A DNA stretch of 64,000 bases from Sphingopyxis sp. Its GTDB lineage: Bacteria > Pseudomonadota > Alphaproteobacteria > Sphingomonadales > Sphingomonadaceae. This document shows positions 25,794 to 34,069 of this stretch, piece by piece. Under the pieces are notes generated by a model. That model was not told where the DNA came from, searched no databases, and was given only the letters and a program-made list of their open reading frames with translations. The stretch's first letter is position 1; each line of letters starts with the position of its first letter. Made by a program: the position numbers and the translations under genes. The stretch lies in the NCBI RefSeq assembly GCF_016793825.1, contig NZ_JAEULM010000003.1, forward strand, positions 88,864 through 152,863, given 5' to 3'.

Positions 25794-28148
25794 TCACGCC
25801 GCCGCGATCGCCGTCGGCTCCGGCGGGCGGAAGAGGATGAGAACGTCGCTGGCGGGCATCGGGCGACCGTAATAATAGCCCTGGATGTTGCTGCAGCCGA
25901 GCGCGCGGAGTGTGTCGACCTCGACCTCGGTCTCGGCGCCTTCGGCGGTAGTCGACATGCCGAGGCTGTCGGCGAGCGCGACGACGGCGCGGATGATCGC
26001 GATCGATTCGATGCTGCCCTTGGCGGCGCCGACGACGAAGCTGCGATCGACCTTGATCGTCGAGAATTGCGTCTTGCGCAGATAGCCGAGCGACGAATAG
26101 CCGGTGCCGAAATCGTCGAGCGACAGGCGGATGCCTAGGCCGATCAACTGGTCGAGCAGTTGCGCCGCGCCGCCGCCGTCGCGGAGAAACACGCTTTCGG
26201 TGACCTCGATCTCCAGCCGCTGTGGAGGCAGGCCGCTCTGGGCAAGGGCCGAGACGACGACCGACGCAAAGGCGGGATCGGTAAGCTGTTCGGCCGAGAC
26301 GTTGACCGCAACCTTCAGGTTCGAAGGCCATTTCATTGCCTCGTAGCAGGCCGTGCGCAGCACCCATTCGCCGATCGGGGAAATCAGGCGGCTGTCCTCG
26401 GCCAGCGGAATGAACCGGCCGGGCGACACATTGCCCAGCTTCTGGTTCTGCCAGCGGATCAGCGCTTCGAACCCGTTCAACGTGCCGTCCGCCGCCGTCA
26501 CGACCGGCTGATAATATAGTTCGAATTCACCACGATCGAGGGCGCCGCGCAGTTCCTGCTCCATCACGCGCCGTTCCTCGGCTTGCGCATGGAGCGATGC
26601 GACATAGCCGGCGACGACGTTGCCGCCCTTGTCCTTCGACTTGTAGAGCGCGAGGTCGGCGTTGCGCGTGAGCGTTTCGACCGTCGCGCCGTCGGTCGGG
26701 CCGATCGCGAAGCCGACGCTGGCGCCGACGAAAAGCTGGTGGTTATCGACCACATAGGGGCGACTGATCGTCGCGATGACCCGTGTCGCGAATTCCTCGG
26801 CGGCGAGCGATGAGGGGACATTGTGCAGCACGACGGCGAATTCGTCGCCGCCGAGCCGGCCGCAGGTCATCCCGCGCTCCATCATGCCCTTGAGCCGCGC
26901 TGCGACCTGCGCGAGCAGTTTGTCGCCCACCGGGTGGCCGAGCGTATCGTTGACCGCCTTGAAGCGGTCGAGGTCGATCATCAGCATTGCGCAGCGGGAT
27001 TTCGCGTCGATCGCATGCGCCAGTGCGCGTGCCAGATCCTCGTGCAGGCTGAGGCGGTTGGGCAGGCCGGTCAGGTTGTCGAAGCGCGCCATCTTGGCGA
27101 TCTGCTCGGCCGTTGCATGCTGTTCGGTCACATCCGACCCGACCCCGCGAAAGCCCAGAAACTTGCCCGCTTCGTCGAGGCGGGGCGAGGCGGACAATTC
27201 CCACCAGCGCGGCTTGCCTCCGATCGTCACCGGAACGATCATGTTGGAGAAGCTTTCGCGCCGCTTCATCCGTTCGGCCATATTGTGCAGGGTCTTCGGG
27301 AAATTACCCGTCTCCCAGGAATCGCCCGAAAGCGCCTGGAGCAGCGGAACGCCTTCGAGTGCCTCTGCGGTGCCGCCAAGTGCATAAGCGAGGCGCGGCG
27401 TGACATGGATCAGGCGGCGGTTGTTGTCGGTCTGCCACAACCAGTCGGCCGAGGTTTCCTCGAACTCGCGGAGCAGCAGGCTGACCGTCTCGGTCTTTTC
27501 GTGCAGCGTTTCCTCGGCCCGGCGGAAACGGACGTGCGCCTGTGCGAAGCGAAGGCAGAACAGGCTGAGCAGGATCCCCGCGACCACGGCAACCCCCGCG
27601 ATCGGCGGCGATCCCGCGGCGAAAAGCGCGCCGCCGGCCGACAGGCTGACCGGCATGATGAAGAGGAGGCACGCTCGCGGCAGGCTGTGTGCGACGATCG
27701 CGAGCGTCAGCATCATGAGGAGCGCGATCGCCCACATCGACAGCGCATGGTCGAGCGCAGGGGGCCATCCCTGCAGCCAGAACGGCGTCGACCACACCGC
27801 CGCGGAATAGAGCGCGTGGCGACTGCACAGCTGATATTCGACGATACCCGGCGACTTGGGATCGCCGAACGGCAGCTTCGAGAAGGCCCGGTACGACCAG
27901 AGGCTGAAGCCCAGCGTGCCGGCAAGCCAGGCGCTGATCAGCGGCCAGGCCATGTCGTGAACCATCGTGAAGGCCGCGACGAGCGCCATCCCGACGCCCA
28001 TCCACAGGCGCAGGCCACCCTTGCCGCGAAGCGGCGCCAGTTGAAGCTGGCGAAGGTCGCCCACATCCTCGTCGCGCGGTCCCAGCCCCAAAAGGGTCCG
28101 CGTGGGGATATCGTTGGCAACTATCTGGTCGGTCAGCAGGCTTTTCAC
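25794..28148 (-). CDS. Membrane GGDEF/EAL protein with PAS domain
   Basis: 784 residues, GTG start. Layout: cytoplasmic N-terminus, about five transmembrane helices (45-200), a coiled linker (RFAQAHVRFRRAEETLHEKTETVSLL), a PAS domain (~235-355), GGDEF (intact GGDEF at 433-437, RLGGDEFAVVL), then EAL (EAL at 561-563, FEALIRWQN; later VAVNVSAEQL, SLDDFGTGYSSLGYL). With both motifs intact, it could make or degrade cyclic-di-GMP; in many such hybrids the phosphodiesterase dominates. The PAS domain probably senses a small ligand or redox state at the membrane. Confidence 0.95.
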   Translation of the reverse strand: MKSLLTDQIVANDIPTRTLLGLGPRDEDVGDLRQLQLAPLRGKGGLRLWMGVGMALVAAFTMVHDMAWPLISAWLAGTLGFSLWSYRAFSKLPFGDPKSPGIVEYQLCSRHALYSAAVWSTPFWLQGWPPALDHALSMWAIALLMMLTLAIVAHSLPRACLLFIMPVSLSAGGALFAAGSPPIAGVAVVAGILLSLFCLRFAQAHVRFRRAEETLHEKTETVSLLLREFEETSADWLWQTDNNRRLIHVTPRLAYALGGTAEALEGVPLLQALSGDSWETGNFPKTLHNMAERMKRRESFSNMIVPVTIGGKPRWWELSASPRLDEAGKFLGFRGVGSDVTEQHATAEQIAKMARFDNLTGLPNRLSLHEDLARALAHAIDAKSRCAMLMIDLDRFKAVNDTLGHPVGDKLLAQVAARLKGMMERGMTCGRLGGDEFAVVLHNVPSSLAAEEFATRVIATISRPYVVDNHQLFVGASVGFAIGPTDGATVETLTRNADLALYKSKDKGGNVVAGYVASLHAQAEERRVMEQELRGALDRGEFELYYQPVVTAADGTLNGFEALIRWQNQKLGNVSPGRFIPLAEDSRLISPIGEWVLRTACYEAMKWPSNLKVAVNVSAEQLTDPAFASVVVSALAQSGLPPQRLEIEVTESVFLRDGGGAAQLLDQLIGLGIRLSLDDFGTGYSSLGYLRKTQFSTIKVDRSFVVGAAKGSIESIAIIRAVVALADSLGMSTTAEGAETEVEVDTLRALGCSNIQGYYYGRPMPASDVLILFRPPEPTAIAAA

Positions 28149-28300
28149 GCCGTCGGGTCTAACCGCGACGGGTTACGGGAAGGTAACTATGCGGCTGGCG
28201 CGACAGGAAATCTTTGTCTCGTGACGGGACAGAAAAGACGGTGGATTCGCGCGGTCAGCCCCACGGCGAAGGGCTGCTGCCGCGCGATCGTCCGGGGATG

Positions 28301-30115
28301 TCAGGCCGCGAGCTGGAAGGGCTGTATCTCGCCCGCCAGATATTGCGCGCGGGCCTTCGATCGGCTGAGTTTGCCCGAACTGGTGCGCGGCAGGGTGCGC
28401 GGCGGAATCAGTTCGATCAGACAGTTCATGCCGGTGATCGCACGGACGCGGTCGCGGATCTTCTCCCGCAATGCGACGCGCTCTTCTTCGTCGCTGGTGC
28501 GGCACTGGACGAGCACCGCCGGCGTTTCCTCGCCGCCGGGTGCGGTGATCGCGAAGGCCGCGATGTCGCCCGATTTGAAGCCGGGAAGCTGTTCGACGGC
28601 CCATTCGATATCCTGCGGCCAGTGATTCTTGCCGTTGATGATGATCATGTCCTTGGCGCGGCCGACGATGTAGATGTAACCGTCTGACAAATAACCCATA
28701 TCACCGGTATCGAGCCAGCCATCGGCCATGCAGGCGGCGGTTGCTTCGGGATCGCGGAAATAGCCGGTCATCAGCGACGGGCCGCTGCACCACACTTTTC
28801 CGACCGTCTGATCGGGCAGAATGTTGCCGGCTTCGTCGCGGACCTCGATCGTCATGTCGCGCGCGGCGCGGCCGCAGTTGACGATCGCGCGGTAGCGGGT
28901 CGGCCGACCGGCGTCGCCGGCAGCGCCCGACAATTCGGTTTCCTCGACCAGCTCGACCACGATGCCTTCGCCCGGCGGCATGATGCTGACCGCGAGGGTC
29001 GCCTCGGCCAGACCATAGCTCGGCAGGAAGGCGCTGGCCTTGAAACCCGCATCGGCAAAGGCATCGACAAAGCTTTGCATCACGTCGGGGCGAATCATGT
29101 CGGCGCCGTTGCCGGCGACGCGCCAGCGCGACAGGTCGAAGCGGTCGGCGACGTGCGTCTGGCTCGACACGCGGCGCGCACAGATGTCGTATCCGAAGGT
29201 CGGCGAATAGCTGAGCGTCGTCCCCGGATTGCGGCTGATGAGGTCGAGCCAGGCCAGCGGACGGCGGGCGAAATCCTCGGTCTTCAGATAGTCGACCGAC
29301 ACCTGGTTCGCCACGGGCGAGAGCAGGCATCCGACGAGACCCATGTCATGATACCACGGAAGCCACGAGACGCAGCGGTCGCTGTCCTGAACGTTCATGC
29401 CGTGCGAGTGCGCGGCGAGATTGTTGAGCAGGGCGCCATGCGTGACCGCGACCCCGTGGGGGAAGCGGGTCGAGCCGCTGCTGTACTGAAGGTAGCAGGT
29501 CTCGTCGGTCTTTTGTTCGGGCAGGTCGGCGACCGGCGCCGCGCGCTTTTCGAACGCGCTCCAATCCATCGGCTGAACCCCACGCGCCTCGGCCGCTTCG
29601 GCTGCCATCGCAGCGATTTCGGGCGGGAAAAACAGCATCTTGGGATCGCTGCTCGTCAACTGGACGACAAGCTGACCGACATAGGAATCGCGTCCGCCAA
29701 AGCTGGTCGGCAGCGGCAGCGGCACCGGCCAGGCGCCGGCATAGATGGTACCGAAAAAGAGGGCGGCGAATTCGGCGCCCGTCTCGGCGATCAGCGCGAT
29801 GCGGTCATTCGGCTGTACGCCGGCGGCGATCAGGCGATAGGCGGCGGCAAGGGCGTCGGCTTTCAACGCGCTATACGGATAGGGGCGCACGAGCTTTCCG
29901 CGCGGATCATGGAAGTTGAGCCCGCGCGTACCGCTTGCCGCATAGTCGAGCGCTTCGCCGACGGTAGCGAAGTCCGAAAAGCGACGCGGCTGCGCGCAAT
30001 GGGTCGGAGTGGGGACGAGTTCGTCCGCCACGATTGCGGAATTTTCGGTCATAGGGCGTGTCGGGTCCCGGGAAACGGGACGCGCGGCAACAATCATGTC
30101 ATCTTTTTCAGCCAT
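28301..30115 (-). CDS. Fatty acyl-AMP ligase
   Basis: 604 residues of the ANL superfamily. The start at 30115 follows AAGGCAG; an earlier ATG at 30160 has no ribosome site. Seen: the AMP-binding loop YSSGSTRFPHGVAVTHG (the usual K replaced by H, and STR as in FAALs), SWLPWYHDMGLVG, PSYGLAEATLAVS, YLDTGDMGYL-like region (DTGDMGYLSDGYIYIVGRAKDMIIINGKN split over two motifs) and a C-terminal Lys region. The STR and HDMGL features place it with fatty acyl-AMP ligases (FadD32-like), which load fatty acids onto carrier proteins, not CoA. No carrier protein or polyketide synthase gene is nearby. Confidence 0.9.
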   Translation of the reverse strand: MAEKDDMIVAARPVSRDPTRPMTENSAIVADELVPTPTHCAQPRRFSDFATVGEALDYAASGTRGLNFHDPRGKLVRPYPYSALKADALAAAYRLIAAGVQPNDRIALIAETGAEFAALFFGTIYAGAWPVPLPLPTSFGGRDSYVGQLVVQLTSSDPKMLFFPPEIAAMAAEAAEARGVQPMDWSAFEKRAAPVADLPEQKTDETCYLQYSSGSTRFPHGVAVTHGALLNNLAAHSHGMNVQDSDRCVSWLPWYHDMGLVGCLLSPVANQVSVDYLKTEDFARRPLAWLDLISRNPGTTLSYSPTFGYDICARRVSSQTHVADRFDLSRWRVAGNGADMIRPDVMQSFVDAFADAGFKASAFLPSYGLAEATLAVSIMPPGEGIVVELVEETELSGAAGDAGRPTRYRAIVNCGRAARDMTIEVRDEAGNILPDQTVGKVWCSGPSLMTGYFRDPEATAACMADGWLDTGDMGYLSDGYIYIVGRAKDMIIINGKNHWPQDIEWAVEQLPGFKSGDIAAFAITAPGGEETPAVLVQCRTSDEEERVALREKIRDRVRAITGMNCLIELIPPRTLPRTSSGKLSRSKARAQYLAGEIQPFQLAA

Positions 30116-30232
30116 GTCTGCCTTGCGCGATCCCTGCAAGTTGGAACAAAAAAGGCCCATTTACGGGCGTTAGGGCCCGATATGGCGGCGCTGGTCGTTC
30201 TCAATCAGGCCCGACTGTGGCATAAACATGGC

Positions 30233-30805
30233 ATGGTGTCTCGCGCTTCTCGGTCCGACCGCTCCCGCAAACCGCTCGGCGCAGCGAAGCTCGACGAGCT
30301 TGCGCTCGCCTATGTCGCGCGATTCGCCACCAGCCGGGCAAAGCTGACGCGCTACCTGTCCCGCAAAATACGCGAATCCGAATGGGTCGGCGATGTCGAT
30401 GCGATGACGGCCTGCGAAGCTGTTGCCGACAAGATGGAACGGTTGCAGTTTCTGGATGACCGCCAATATGCCGCGATGCGCGCGGGCGCGATGACGCGGC
30501 GAGGGCTGGGCGTCCGCCGGGTGAAGGCGCAGCTTTTCGTAGACGGAATTGCACCTGAGGACAGCGGTGAGGCGATCGCCGAAGCGGAGGACAGGGCGCT
30601 GGCGGCGGCCATCGGCTTTGCCCGCCGCCGCCGGTTCGGCCCCTATGCGACGCGCCCCGCCGACGATCCGGCCGTGCGCGATCGGCAGGTCGCAGCGTTC
30701 GCGCGGGCGGGGCACAGCCTGGCGCTTGCGCGCCGCATCCTCGCCGTCCCGCCGGGGGACGCAGAGGCGATGGCGGCGCTGGACGCCGAAGCGGCGCTCG
30801 ATTAG
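30233..30805 (+). CDS. recX: RecX family regulator
   Basis: About 190 residues. Three RecX-type helical repeats: LDELALAYVARFATSRAKL, LQFLDDRQYAAMRAGAMTRRGLG, and ALAAAIGFARRRRFGP. RecX inhibits RecA filaments by capping. It is not next to recA in this window; the neighbour upstream is the divergent acyl-AMP ligase. Possible starts are ATG 30182 and ATG 30233; the conserved core begins after 30290, so either is possible and I use 30233. Confidence 0.85.
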   Translation: MVSRASRSDRSRKPLGAAKLDELALAYVARFATSRAKLTRYLSRKIRESEWVGDVDAMTACEAVADKMERLQFLDDRQYAAMRAGAMTRRGLGVRRVKAQLFVDGIAPEDSGEAIAEAEDRALAAAIGFARRRRFGPYATRPADDPAVRDRQVAAFARAGHSLALARRILAVPPGDAEAMAALDAEAALD

Positions 30806-30844
30806 TTCGGCTGAATTGTTGGTTTCTTGTCATAGGATCTGTCG

Positions 30845-31306
30845 ATGCGCGCCATATGGACCGCTCTTGCCCTGTCGCTTGCGTTGCCGATGGCGGGCTG
30901 CGGGAAAACTGCCAGCGAGGCGGAACAGGCGAACACCATCCCGCTGACGATCGAAATGGCGGGCAAGACGCATCGTTTCAACGTCGAGGTCGCGCGAACC
31001 AGGGAAGAGCAGGAGCAGGGCCTGATGCTGCGGATGGGGCTGCCCGCCGACGGCGGCATGCTCTTTCCCTTTCCGACGCCGAGGCTTGCGAGTTTCTGGA
31101 TGAAGAACACGCTGATCCCGCTCGACATGATCTTCGTTCGCGCCGACGGCACCATCGACCGGATCGCCGAAAATACGATCCCCGAATCGCTGGAGCCGGT
31201 GGTCAGCGGGGGAGAGGTCTCGGCGGTTCTCGAACTTGCAGGCGGGACCGCCGCGAAGCTTGGCATCGACGAGAGCGCCCGAGTGACGTGGAAAGACAAG
31301 AAATAG
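30845..31306 (+). CDS. DUF192 family lipoprotein
   Basis: 153 residues. A lipoprotein signal peptide ends at Cys19 (LPMAGC). The remainder is one DUF192 domain: VEVARTREEQEQGLMLR(M), ASFWMKNTLIPLDMIFV, and VLELAGGTAAKLGI, all conserved family motifs. Function is not established; DUF192 proteins are periplasmic or lipid-anchored. First gene of a probable operon with the complex I subunit and the DUF2155 lipoprotein. Confidence 0.93.
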   Translation: MRAIWTALALSLALPMAGCGKTASEAEQANTIPLTIEMAGKTHRFNVEVARTREEQEQGLMLRMGLPADGGMLFPFPTPRLASFWMKNTLIPLDMIFVRADGTIDRIAENTIPESLEPVVSGGEVSAVLELAGGTAAKLGIDESARVTWKDKK

Positions 31307-31367
31307 CGAAGCGCGGCGCGGTTTGCGGCTTGCAGACCGCGCACCCTTGCCTGTAAACGCCGCAGCC

Positions 31368-31754
31368 ATGAGCATATTCGGCAAGATTTTCACCTGGTGG
31401 GACGGTGCGACCGTCGGCACGTTGCTGAACAGTTGGAGCACGGGCGAAAAGGTCGGCGAAGACAGCCTTGGCAATCGCTATTTTCGCGCGAAGAAGGGCA
31501 ATCGCCGCTGGGTCCTCTACAACGGATCGAACGACGCCAGCCGGGTGCCGCCCGAATGGCACGGCTGGCTGCACGGCACGCTCGACGACCTTCCCGACGA
31601 CGCGCTTCCGGCGCCGCGCGCCTGGGAGCGGGAGGCGAGCGCGAACCTGACCGGCAGCCCTGGCGCCTATCGCCCGGCGGGAGCGCTGGAGCGTGGGGGG
31701 CACCGCGCCGCGGCAACCGGCGACTATGAGGCCTGGCGTCCCGGCGCCGATTGA
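31368..31754 (+). CDS. NADH:ubiquinone oxidoreductase subunit NDUFA12-like
   Basis: 128 residues beginning MSIFGKIFTWWDGATVGT. The motifs GTLLNSWSTGEKVGEDSLGNRYF, RRWVLYNG and ASRVPPEWHGWLH are diagnostic of the NDUFA12/B17.2 accessory subunit shared by alphaproteobacterial and mitochondrial complex I. It stabilises the NADH-oxidising arm on the inner membrane. Genes for the core nuo subunits are not here. The frame is open from 31323, but family alignments start at 31368. Confidence 0.96.
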   Translation: MSIFGKIFTWWDGATVGTLLNSWSTGEKVGEDSLGNRYFRAKKGNRRWVLYNGSNDASRVPPEWHGWLHGTLDDLPDDALPAPRAWEREASANLTGSPGAYRPAGALERGGHRAAATGDYEAWRPGAD

Positions 31755-32410
31755 GCTTCGTGGGGTCGCATCCAATCCGGATCGCGCTTCTGGCGCTTGT
31801 CACGGTGACCGCGCTGTCGGCGTGCGACCGCGCGAACAACGGCAAGCGTCCGGGCGAGACGTCGGCGCAACTCGCGAAGTCGGACCGGGTCCGCCAGGAA
31901 GTCGGCGGAATCGAAGGCGCCACCCCGATGGATCAGCGCGTTGCGGTGGTGGGCCTGCTCAACAAACGCAACGGCCTGGTCCGCGACCTCGAGATGAAGC
32001 CTGGCGACACCGTCCGGGCCGGCCGCGCGATCGTGCGTCTGCGGGCATGCGAAACGACCGCTCCGTGGGAAGACCCGCCCGAAACCGGTGCGTTCGTCCA
32101 GTTGACGGTGCAGGATCAGCGGGACGATAAATGGTATCGCGTTTTCTCGGGCTGGCTGTTCAAGGAACGGCCCGAGCGCAATGTCATCCAGCACCCGATC
32201 TATGACGTCTTCGTCAAAAGCTGTGCGATGACATATCCGGGCGGCGAGCCCGTCGTGCGCGCCGCGCCCAAATCGGCGGTCGCGGCACCCAAGGCATCGA
32301 GCGCCGACCAGACGCCCGCGACGAACGGCGGCGAAGGCACGCCGGCGGCTGGCCCGTCCGCCCCGAAAGCGGCGCCTGCACCCGCCGCTCTCTCCGACAA
32401 CACCGAATAG
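31751..32410 (+). CDS. DUF2155 domain lipoprotein
   Basis: About 219 residues from TTG 31751, which overlaps the NDUFA12 stop (TTGA). Signal peptide ends in the lipobox VTALSAC (Cys25). The DUF2155 domain (about 75-160) shows [35 protein letters not shown] and [13 protein letters not shown]. The last ~55 residues are a low-complexity Ala/Pro tail. The 3' 211 bases are antisense to the end of aat. The family is typical of alphaproteobacteria and lies next to complex I subunit or aat genes; its role is unknown. Confidence 0.9.
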   Translation: MSFVGSHPIRIALLALVTVTALSACDRANNGKRPGETSAQLAKSDRVRQEVGGIEGATPMDQRVAVVGLLNKRNGLVRDLEMKPGDTVRAGRAIVRLRACETTAPWEDPPETGAFVQLTVQDQRDDKWYRVFSGWLFKERPERNVIQHPIYDVFVKSCAMTYPGGEPVVRAAPKSAVAAPKASSADQTPATNGGEGTPAAGPSAPKAAPAPAALSDNTE

Positions 32411-32979
32411 AGTCGCCGGAGATAGTCGGCCTGCGGAATTTCGATCGCGCCGAGGCTTTCCAGATGCGGGGTGATGAACTGGCAGTCGAGAAGCTGCCAT
32501 CCGCCCGCGATCAGCCGCGCGACGAGATGCGCGAGCGCGACTTTCGAGGCGTCGCGCGTGCGGCTGACCATCGATTCGCCGAAGAAGGCCCGGCCAAGCG
32601 AGACGCCGTAGAGCCCGCCGACCAGATCGTCCCCCAGCCAGCATTCGACGCTGTGGGCGTGGCCGAGCTGGAACAGGCGTTCATAACTCGTCTTGATGAC
32701 CGGGTTGATCCACGTCGTCGGCCGGTCGTCGGCGGGCTCGGCGCAAAGCGCCATCATCGCGCGAAAGGCGGTGTCGGTGGTGACACGGAACCGGTCGGAC
32801 AGGATCAGCTTTTTCAGGCTGCGCGACAAGTGAAAGCCGCCCAGCGGCAATATCGCGCGCAACCGCGGTTCGACCCAATGGACCGACGGGTCGTCCGCCC
32901 CGTCGGCCATCGGGAAAAGCCCCTGCGCATAGGCACTGAGCAGCAGCGCGGGGTCGATCGATTCCAGATGTTTCGTCAG
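32200..32979 (-). CDS. aat: Leucyl/phenylalanyl-tRNA--protein transferase
   Basis: The enzyme adds Leu or Phe to N-terminal Arg/Lys of substrates for ClpAP (N-end rule). Seen: [66 protein letters not shown], and [20 protein letters not shown]. Conserved sequence continues upstream of the first ATG (32910), as [13 protein letters not shown] is part of the family core. No ATG, GTG or TTG is available there; CTG at 32977-32979, overlapping the preceding stop (CTGA) and encoding [12 protein letters not shown], is the best candidate. The C-terminal ~70 residues past LRRLYSVL are not conserved and are antisense to the DUF2155 gene. Confidence 0.9.
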   Translation of the reverse strand: MTKHLESIDPALLLSAYAQGLFPMADGADDPSVHWVEPRLRAILPLGGFHLSRSLKKLILSDRFRVTTDTAFRAMMALCAEPADDRPTTWINPVIKTSYERLFQLGHAHSVECWLGDDLVGGLYGVSLGRAFFGESMVSRTRDASKVALAHLVARLIAGGWQLLDCQFITPHLESLGAIEIPQADYLRRLYSVLSERAAGAGAAFGADGPAAGVPSPPFVAGVWSALDALGAATADLGAARTTGSPPGYVIAQLLTKTS

Positions 32980-33806
32980 GACGCGGGCTTCACGAATTTC
33001 AGCGTCATGCGGTCCGACTCGCCGATCGCAAGATATTTTTCGCGGTCCTTGTCGCCTTCACGCAGGCTCGGCGGCAGCGTCCAGACACCGTTCGGATAGT
33101 CGTGCGTATCCTTGGGATTGGCGTTGATGTCGCTTTCACCGGCGAGCTTGAAGCCCGCAGCCTCCGCGAAGGCGATGATCGACGACCGTTTCATATAGCC
33201 GCTCTTTTCCTCAAGCGCCGAATCCATGGTTTCGGGCAGGCGATGTTCCTCGATACCAAGCACGCCGCCGGGCTTCAGCATCGCATAGATCTGTCGAAAC
33301 GCTTCGGCGGTGTTGTCCTTGCCGCCGAAACGCCAGTTGTGGACGTTGCGGAAGGTCAGCACGGCATCGGCGCTGCCATCGGGCACTTTCGGTCCGTTAC
33401 CGGCGGCGGGAAATTCCGCGAGCTTGATCGCGCCATAGACATCGGGCTTTGCCCCCTGCCATTCCTTGATACGGTTCAGCCCCTTTTCCCAGGGCGCCGC
33501 GGCATAGAGGGTTCCGCCCCCCGCCTTGGCGAGCGGGGCCAGGATTTCGGTGTACCATCCGCCACCGGGCCACAGTTCGACCACCGTGTCGCCGGGCTTC
33601 ACCCCGAAAAAGGACAGCGTTTCGGCGGGATGACGATATCGATCGCGCGCGACATTGGCCGCGCTGCGGGTCGCGGCGGCGACTGCGGAGGCGATCGCAT
33701 CGGATGTCTTCGCCGGACCATGGCCGGCATGGTCGTGCTGGATCATGGCGGCGGCGGGAACGGCAAGCGCGGCGACGGCACTTGCAACGAGGATCAGCGG
33801 ACGCAT
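32976..33806 (-). CDS. Exported class I SAM-dependent methyltransferase-like protein
   Basis: 276 residues from ATG 33806 (AGAGG upstream). Signal peptide 1-20 ([17 protein letters not shown]). The core is a Rossmann-fold methyltransferase: [24 protein letters not shown] (motif I, with W in place of the usual D/E-x-G-x-G spacing) and [12 protein letters not shown] (motif II/III), plus [17 protein letters not shown]. Periplasmic homologues occur in alpha- and gammaproteobacteria, where SAM supply is unexplained, so catalytic activity is uncertain. It precedes aat, with which it overlaps by a CTGA. Confidence 0.82.
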   Translation of the reverse strand: MRPLILVASAVAALAVPAAAMIQHDHAGHGPAKTSDAIASAVAAATRSAANVARDRYRHPAETLSFFGVKPGDTVVELWPGGGWYTEILAPLAKAGGGTLYAAAPWEKGLNRIKEWQGAKPDVYGAIKLAEFPAAGNGPKVPDGSADAVLTFRNVHNWRFGGKDNTAEAFRQIYAMLKPGGVLGIEEHRLPETMDSALEEKSGYMKRSSIIAFAEAAGFKLAGESDINANPKDTHDYPNGVWTLPPSLREGDKDREKYLAIGESDRMTLKFVKPAS

Positions 33807-33883
33807 ATGGGCAACCTCTTGTCTTTCTCTCTCGAAGAGAGAGCGGGGGGAAGGATCCCCTGTTTGCGAAGGGACGCACGCCA

Positions 33884-34069
33884 ATGCAAGGGTCGATGCT
33901 GACGGTGAGTGCGGCGAGCGCCGCGATCGCGGTCGTTGCCGAGGTCGCCGACTATCGCCGCCGCCACCGGCGCGACGTCGACAAGGTCGGTTTCATGCCA
34001 TGGCGCGGCATCGCGTTGACCGCGGTAACGGTTGCGCTGTTCGCCGCGGCTTTCGGGTTGAAGGCTTAG
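33884..34069 (+). CDS. Small membrane protein
   Basis: 61 residues beginning MQGSMLTVSAASAA. A first hydrophobic segment is followed by a basic linker (YRRRHRRDVDKVGFMPW) and a C-terminal transmembrane helix (GIALTAVTVALFAAAFGL). GAAGGGA lies upstream; ATG 33896 is an alternative. The DVDKVGFMPW part looks like a conserved motif of small sphingomonad proteins, but I do not recognise a named family. Its stop overlaps the convergent cpaF stop (TTAG). Confidence 0.6.
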   Translation: MQGSMLTVSAASAAIAVVAEVADYRRRHRRDVDKVGFMPWRGIALTAVTVALFAAAFGLKA

